From assembly GCA_028274825.1 (NCBI GenBank), contig JAQCMZ010000472.1, positions 1 through 9,786 of the forward strand: 9,786 nt of DNA, written 5' to 3'. A model generated the notes under the pieces. It was not told the DNA's origin, did not search any database, and saw only the letters and a list, made by a program, of their open reading frames with translations. The translations under genes and the position numbers were made by a program. Of this stretch, positions 5,974 to 9,786 are shown piece by piece. Numbering within the stretch: position 1 is the stretch's first letter; each line of letters starts with the position of its first letter. The DNA comes from Haloferacaceae archaeon. GTDB taxonomy: Archaea > Halobacteriota > Halobacteria > Halobacteriales > Haloferacaceae.

Positions 5974-6044
5974 CTACTGGTTCTACAGGCGGCCAGGGCG
6001 AGTGCTTCGGGGTGATCCCGAAGCCGTTCACGGCAGACAACCCA
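5974..6044. mobile_element. Copy B of the intergenic hairpin repeat
   Basis: An 8-bp stem GCTTCGGG (6004-6011) and CCCGAAGC (6017-6024) with a 5-nt loop is followed by TTCACGG at 6027-6033. The left flank 5984-6012 is 23/29 identical to 2519-2547, in the same orientation. Stem bases differ from copy A on both arms (CCTCGGGG against GCTTCGGG) while pairing is kept, so the hairpin appears to have been maintained. It lies in the 418-bp spacer between mutase and epimerase and may be an old insertion. Other small hairpins in this spacer are at 6065-6079 (CCGGTC/GACCGG, 3-nt loop) and 6179-6191 (CCCGT/ACGGG). No gene is supported in 5904-6321. Confidence 0.5.
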
Positions 6045-6064
6045 TCAGTCTGGTCTCAGCCTGG

Positions 6065-6079
6065 CCGGTCTCGGACCGG
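6065..6079. repeat. Short GC-rich hairpin in the mutase-epimerase spacer
   Basis: CCGGTC and GACCGG enclose a 3-nt loop, a tight 6-bp stem. On the minus strand it lies about 240 bp beyond the mutase stop. It could be an mRNA processing or stabilising structure in the intergenic transcript, or part of the inserted repeat region. Confidence 0.3.
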
Positions 6080-6321
6080 GTACTTTCAGACGGTGTCCAG
6101 GGAGAGAGTCAAATGGCCTCGGTCACTCTGGCGTCGGGGCAGGCTGACGGACTACTCGTCTCATCGGCTACTCCCGGGCCCGTGAAACGGGGGTTCCACC
6201 ATTTGAACGCTCCAACCTCACATATCGGCTACACAGTCTCTCCACGGGCGAGTTCGGTGGGTTCAGCGCACGGCCCGGTGTGGGCCTGTACTCGTGATAC
6301 CGCCCGGTCTGAACTGAAGGC

Positions 6322-8007
6322 TCAGAGTGAGGCGCCGGGCTGGTACTCGCCGAACTCATCGCGGAGTACGTCACAGATTTCCTGAACGGTCGCGTAAGCT
6401 TTGACGGCGTCGATGATCGGCACCATGAGATTCGTGTCGCTTCGAGCGGCGTCACGGACGGCCGCGAGTGTCGCCTCAACTTCACTGTCGTCTCGGTCGG
6501 CTTTCACGTCCGCGAGGTTCTCCACCTGGCGGCGTTCCTGTTCTGGGTCGACCTCCTCGAGATCCATCTCGGGGGCCTCCTGTTCGACCTCGAATTTGTT
6601 CACCCCAACGATGATTCGCTCGCCCTCCTCGATCTCTTGTTGCCGCTCGAACGCGACATCCTGGATTTGGCGTTGCACCCACTGATTTTTCACTGCGTTC
6701 AGCATCCCATCCCGCTGGTTGATATCCTCGAGAATCTCGAATGCCTGCTCTTCGATCCCGTCTGTCAGCGACTCGACGTAATACGAGCCAGCCAGCGGGT
6801 CGATTGTATCCGCGGCACCGGACTCGTGTGCGAGGATCTGCTGGGTTCGCAGCGCCGTTCGGACACTCTCTTCGGTGGGTAGTGAGAGCGCCTCGTCTTT
6901 GCCGTTCGTGTGGAGTGATTGGGTGCCTCCCAGGACCGCGGCGAGTGCCTGGTAGGCCACCCGGACGACGTTATTCTCGATCTGTTGTGCAGTCAGGGTT
7001 GACCCGCCGGTCTGCGTGTGGAACTTGAGTTGCTTGGATTTCGGGTTCTCTGCGTCGAACTGTTCATCCATTATGCTGGCCCACATCCGCCTGGCAGCTC
7101 GGAATTTGGCCGCCTCTTCGAGAATATTGTTGTGTGCGTTGAAAAAGAACGAGAGTTGCGGTGCGAACGAATCGACATCCTGACCAGCATCCAGAGCGGC
7201 TTTCACGTATTCGATGCCATTACCGAGTGTGAACGCTACCTCCTGTGCGGCTGTCGAGCCTGCCTCTCGGATGTGATACCCCGAGATCGAGATGGTGTTG
7301 AAATTCGGCGTCTCGTCGGCACAGAACGCGAAGATATCCGTGATGAGCCGCATCGACGGGCCAGGTGGGTAGATGTAGAGATTGCGAGAAATGTACTCTT
7401 TCATGATATCGTTCTGGATTGTGCCACGCAACTGTGCGCGGTCGACACCCTGCTGGTCGCCGATAGCGACGTACATGGCCAACAACACCGCTGCGGGAGC
7501 GTTGATCGTCATACTGGTGGACACCTCGTCCAGTGGGATCCCGTCAAAAACAGTTTCCATGTCGTGTAACGTGTCAATCGCCACGCCGCTCTTGCCGACC
7601 TCTCCGTCGGCCATCGCCGCGTCCGAGTCATACCCCATCTGCGTGGGAAGATCGAACGCCATCGACAGCCCGGACGAACCCTGATCTAACAAATACGAGA
7701 ACCGTTCGTTCGTTTCCGACGGCGACCCCATGCCCGCGTACTGTCGCATTGTCCACAGGCGGCCACGGTGCATCGTTGAGTACGTCCCTCGTGTGTACGG
7801 TTCCTCGCCAGGGTACCCGATATCCTCCTGATACTCGATATTTGATACGTCATCGGGGGTGTATAGTCGATCAACCTCTTGACTCCCCGTATCGGTGACG
7901 AACGTTTCTTTCCGCTCTCCGAATCGCTGGAGGGTCGGCTCTGCAGTTTCAGACTCCCAGTCTTCTTTCGCAGATTGAATTTTATCGAGTTCATCAGAAT
8001 CAAACAT
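6322..8007 (-). CDS. mcmA1: Methylmalonyl-CoA mutase, large (catalytic) subunit
   Basis: This 561-residue TIM-barrel subunit catalyses, with adenosylcobalamin, rearrangement of (R)-methylmalonyl-CoA to succinyl-CoA. Haloarchaea use it to assimilate propionyl-CoA and, in some genera, in the methylaspartate cycle. Landmarks include EEPYTRGTYSTMHRGRLWTM (68-87), RQYAGMG (88-94) and GLSMAFDLPTQMGYDSD (113-129), then SRNLYIYPP (207-215), ISISGYHIREAGS (239-251), QTGGSTLTAQQ (332-342) and TNGKDEALSLPTEESV (367-382). By alignment from memory with the Propionibacterium enzyme, Tyr90, Arg208, Tyr244 and His245 correspond to Tyr89, Arg207, Tyr243 and His244. The protein ends near 561 with no DxHxxG cobalamin-binding domain, so it must pair with a separate small subunit that is not in this window. 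The ATG at 8007 has a TATA-like ATTCAAG about 28 bp upstream. The epimerase gene is next on the same strand. Confidence 0.96.
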   Translation of the reverse strand: MFDSDELDKIQSAKEDWESETAEPTLQRFGERKETFVTDTGSQEVDRLYTPDDVSNIEYQEDIGYPGEEPYTRGTYSTMHRGRLWTMRQYAGMGSPSETNERFSYLLDQGSSGLSMAFDLPTQMGYDSDAAMADGEVGKSGVAIDTLHDMETVFDGIPLDEVSTSMTINAPAAVLLAMYVAIGDQQGVDRAQLRGTIQNDIMKEYISRNLYIYPPGPSMRLITDIFAFCADETPNFNTISISGYHIREAGSTAAQEVAFTLGNGIEYVKAALDAGQDVDSFAPQLSFFFNAHNNILEEAAKFRAARRMWASIMDEQFDAENPKSKQLKFHTQTGGSTLTAQQIENNVVRVAYQALAAVLGGTQSLHTNGKDEALSLPTEESVRTALRTQQILAHESGAADTIDPLAGSYYVESLTDGIEEQAFEILEDINQRDGMLNAVKNQWVQRQIQDVAFERQQEIEEGERIIVGVNKFEVEQEAPEMDLEEVDPEQERRQVENLADVKADRDDSEVEATLAAVRDAARSDTNLMVPIIDAVKAYATVQEICDVLRDEFGEYQPGASL

Positions 8008-8510
8008 ACTATGCTAGTAACCCTCCTGTGACTTGAATAGTTTCCTCCCTCCGGTGTTCGCTTGCGCTGTGACCGATCGTGGGGCTTGGAATCTCGGCAC
8101 ATGTCACACCAACGAGGCCGACGGCAGCACGCAGGGAGACAGTGCACATGCGAGATTCCGTCGACGAGAGGGATACACATCCTCCAAGACAGGGTCTCCC
8201 CGGGATCTGGATTGTGCCCGTGACTGCAGTTGAGATGCCGACGACTCTCAAAGTGAGGTGTATCGCCACGACAGACACAGAACGCACTGAACTGGTAGCT
8301 TGAGAGTCACGCAGCTCAAATTCGGAGTGTAAGAGACGACCCCCTGACAGACCCGGTTGTGTCGATGATCAGTCGCGAGACACCACTCGGTTTGAGGAAG
8401 GCGATGACTCATGTGCCGTTTTCAGTCGAATTCAGCATCGACACAAATTCGACTGGGGATGACAGACAGTTTCCGAGCAATCAAGCATTCTTGGAAGCAC
8501 TGGTACACAT
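8008..8510. other. Long spacer between divergent mutase and nac genes
   Basis: About 500 bp with no gene that I can support. Plus-strand frames here, such as 8079-8303, are short, lack a promoter at the right distance and have no recognisable domain. The notable element is the perfect inverted repeat at 8423-8455. The mutase promoter occupies the left edge (about 8032-8041) and the nac promoter the right edge. Confidence 0.4.
8423..8455. repeat. Perfect 10-bp inverted repeat upstream of nac
   Basis: CAGTCGAATT and AATTCGACTG are exact reverse complements separated by 13 nt. It ends 87 bp before the nac ATG and about 56 bp before its TATA-like element, and lies 416 bp from the mutase start. 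The arms could bind a dimeric regulator contacting two turns of DNA, or form a hairpin in a transcript. No T-tract follows. It is the longest perfect inverted repeat I found in the window. Confidence 0.55.
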
Positions 8511-8519
8511 GCTTTTTGC
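8511..8519 (+). promoter_or_regulatory. TATA-like element of the nac-trmI operon
   Basis: GCTTTTTGC is centred about 28 bp upstream of the ATG at 8543. It is a weak match to the TATA consensus, but the spacing is right for a leaderless transcript and no Shine-Dalgarno is visible before the ATG. Confidence 0.35.
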
Positions 8520-8542
8520 TCCCTGGGTGTTATCTATCGTGT

Positions 8543-8926
8543 ATGTTTGGAGGAGGCGGGATGAACCCACGCAAGATGAAGCAGATGATGGAACAGATGG
8601 GGATCGATGTCACAGAGATGGAAGCCGAGGAGGTCATCATTCGGACAGGAGACGAAGAACTCGTTTTTGACGGCGCACAGGTCACGCGGATGGACGCGCA
8701 GGGTCAAGAAACGTATCAGATCGTGGGTGATCCCGAAACTCGCGAGGCAGGGTCGGGGGCCTCTGCCGTGGAAGCCGCGGACGCGAGCGCCGAGGACGAC
8801 GTAACCATCCCCGATGAAGATGTGACGATTGTCGCCGGCCGTGCAGGTGTCGCAGAGTCGACCGCACGCGAGGCGCTTGAGGCCACAGACGGTGATCTCG
8901 CAGCGGCTATCGACAGGCTGGAGTGA
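8543..8926 (+). CDS. nac: Nascent polypeptide-associated complex protein (archaeal NAC)
   Basis: This 127-residue ribosome-associated chaperone binds emerging polypeptides as a homodimer. The N-terminus MFGGGGMNPRKMKQMMEQMGI (1-21) is the classic archaeal NAC opening and carries the basic ribosome-contact region. The NAC beta-barrel follows at about 26-62 (EMEAEEVIIRTGDEELVFDGAQVTRMDAQGQETYQIVG). After an acidic linker at 64-92 comes a UBA-like three-helix domain at about 92-127 (EDVTIVAGRAGVAESTAREALEATDGDLAAAIDRL). The frame stays open upstream to 8411, but those residues are not NAC-like, and the ATG at 8543 begins exactly at conserved MFGGG with a TATA-like element 28 bp before it. The stop overlaps the start of trmI in GTGA, implying co-transcription and translational coupling. 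Assignment is secure. Confidence 0.96.
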   Translation: MFGGGGMNPRKMKQMMEQMGIDVTEMEAEEVIIRTGDEELVFDGAQVTRMDAQGQETYQIVGDPETREAGSGASAVEAADASAEDDVTIPDEDVTIVAGRAGVAESTAREALEATDGDLAAAIDRLE

Positions 8927-9663
8927 GCCGTCAGACGGTTCTTCTGGTTCACGATAACCAGGAATACCTGCTGACACCGGGATCGGAGATGGGCACCGAT
9001 CTTGGTGTCCTGACGGTCCCAGACGATGTCACGCCGGGAGACACCGTCGAGACACATCTCGGCGAGGAGTTTGCTGTTCAGGAACTCCGTGGCCCCGATC
9101 TTTTCGATCATCTTGAACGGACGGGGGCACCGATGATGCCCCGCGATATCGGGCTCGTCGTCGGACATACAGGTGTGTGTGCCGGCGACCGAATTCTCGA
9201 TGCAGGCACTGGATCTGGGATTCTAGCGGTTTATCTCGGACGTGTCGGCGCGACTGTCGTGTCATATGAGATCGACGACGAGTTCGCGAGTGTCGCGCGG
9301 GACAATGCCGTCACGGCTGGCGTCTCCGACACCGTGACAGTCCGCTCGGGAGACGTGACCAATGCAGTTGAGCAACTCACAGAGCAAGATCCGTTCGACG
9401 TGATCACACTCGACACCGCCGACGCGCCAGAAGTCGTCAAACAGGCAGATGAACTACTCGTCTCAGGCGGATTCATCTCGGTATATTCACCGTTCGTCGA
9501 GGGGAGCCGAGATGCCGTCGAAGCCGCCCGGACTGCTGGACTCGAGCAAATCCACACCCTCGAGACGATCCAGCGGGAGATGGACTTTGGCGACCGCGGA
9601 TCTCGCCCGTCGACTGCCGGTGTCGGACACACCGGGTATCTTACCTTCGCACGGGCCCCCTGA
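8923..9663 (+). CDS. trmI: tRNA (adenine-N1)-methyltransferase TrmI
   Basis: This 246-residue SAM-dependent methyltransferase is expected to methylate N1 of adenines 57 and/or 58 in the T-loop of tRNA. In Haloferax the A57 product is known to be deaminated further to 1-methylinosine. Residues 1-55 form the small N-terminal beta domain. TGAPMMPRDIGLVVGHTG (67-84) matches the PKD...I segment preceding motif I, ILDAGTGSGILAVYLG (91-106) is the SAM-binding loop, and SYEIDDEF (114-121) gives the acidic ribose ligand Glu116. The segment ITLDTADAPE (161-170) carries the acidic active-site region, and GHTGYLTFARA (235-245) is the family C-terminal signature. The GTG start overlaps the nac stop by 4 nt (GTGA), a typical coupled arrangement seen beside nac in other haloarchaea. 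An ordinary housekeeping RNA-modification gene; family confidence is high. Confidence 0.93.
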   Translation: MSRQTVLLVHDNQEYLLTPGSEMGTDLGVLTVPDDVTPGDTVETHLGEEFAVQELRGPDLFDHLERTGAPMMPRDIGLVVGHTGVCAGDRILDAGTGSGILAVYLGRVGATVVSYEIDDEFASVARDNAVTAGVSDTVTVRSGDVTNAVEQLTEQDPFDVITLDTADAPEVVKQADELLVSGGFISVYSPFVEGSRDAVEAARTAGLEQIHTLETIQREMDFGDRGSRPSTAGVGHTGYLTFARAP

Positions 9664-9674
9664 CAGATACTGAC

Positions 9675-9689
9675 GCTGCGAAGGGCAGC
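9675..9689 (+). terminator. Weak hairpin after trmI, possible 3' end signal
   Basis: GCTGC and GCAGC enclose a 5-nt loop, starting 11 bp after the trmI stop and followed by ATTTGTG. The T-tract is very short, so termination here is uncertain. Confidence 0.25.
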
Positions 9690-9739
9690 ATTTGTGTGAG
9701 CTCATAACCTACTCGCAGACAGTCACGTTGTGCAAGCCC

Positions 9740-9776
9740 GTGAAGTCCCTCGGGGACAAGCCCCGAGGCTTCACCG
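9740..9776. mobile_element. Copy C of the hairpin family, probable IS200/IS605-type element end
   Basis: GTGAAG pairs with CTTCAC outside a perfect CCTCGGGG/CCCCGAGG stem with a 5-nt loop; TC is bulged on the left arm, giving 14 paired bases in total. TTCACCG ends the motif at 9770-9776. The inner stem is identical to copy A. This fits a terminal hairpin of a haloarchaeal IS1341-type (TnpB) element. The window stops 10 bases later, so an intact element could lie just outside. Confidence 0.5.
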
Positions 9777-9786
9777 TGTTGGGTCG

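Noticed and set aside
7018..7569. A 183-codon plus-strand open frame inside the mutase gene
   Set aside because: Antisense to the mutase, with no recognisable motif and a non-haloarchaeal composition.
8032..8041. GGAGG-type sequences upstream of the mutase as ribosome sites
   Set aside because: The nearest GGAGG lies about 13 nt or more from the ATG, and the spacing of the TATA-like element suggests a leaderless start instead.
8009..8287. 92-codon minus-strand frame upstream of the mutase, and overlapping plus-strand frames
   Set aside because: No domain, low acidity and no promoter at the right distance; treated as spacer.
1..9786. tRNA, rRNA or CRISPR features
   Set aside because: I looked for T-loop GGTTCRA patterns, cloverleaf arms and regularly spaced direct repeats on both strands and found none. 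A tRNAscan-SE or Infernal run would settle this.

Overview
The window is chromosomal DNA of a halophilic archaeon (class Halobacteria). The predicted proteins are strongly acidic and carry typical haloarchaeal families: a long FKBP/SlyD isomerase, a split methylmalonyl-CoA mutase, archaeal NAC and TrmI. Most genes have a TATA-like element 24-28 bp before the start codon and no Shine-Dalgarno, the pattern of leaderless haloarchaeal transcripts. The genus cannot be named from this stretch.

Layout. (1) 196-1766: a divergent pair with a 98-bp shared promoter region, an SRAP (YedK/HMCES-type) abasic-site protein on the minus strand and a helix-hairpin-helix plus DEDD-type RNase H-like exonuclease on the plus strand. 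(2) 2021-2278: a small acidic protein of unknown function. (3) 2790-3779: an FKBP-type isomerase on the minus strand with an acidic N-terminus and a Gly/Met-rich tail. (4) 4429-4992: a CYTH-domain protein. (5) 5176-5460: a zinc-ribbon, two-helix membrane protein on the minus strand. (6) 5520-8007: methylmalonyl-CoA epimerase and the mutase large subunit, both on the minus strand. (7) 8543-9663: the nac-trmI pair on the plus strand, overlapping by 4 nt.

How the genes work together. The epimerase and mutase are consecutive steps turning (S)-methylmalonyl-CoA into succinyl-CoA; the cobalamin-binding mutase subunit is not in the window. SRAP and the exonuclease could both act on DNA damage, but that link is inferred from position only. 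NAC (nascent chains) and TrmI (tRNA m1A) are translationally coupled.

The spacers are long for an archaeon (several of 400-650 bp) and hold the less ordinary signals. Three hairpins at about 2540, 6004 and 9748 share an 8-bp stem, a 5-nt loop and a following TTCAC[CG]G. The first two are clearly diverged copies of one longer repeat. They look like relics of terminal hairpins of IS200/IS605 (IS1341-type, TnpB) elements, but no transposase gene is present. Other structured sites are a perfect 10-bp inverted repeat upstream of nac (8423-8455), an orphan TATA box plus inverted repeat at 5020-5065, and a hairpin at 5138-5164. I found no tRNA, rRNA or CRISPR array, and no clearly new multi-gene system.
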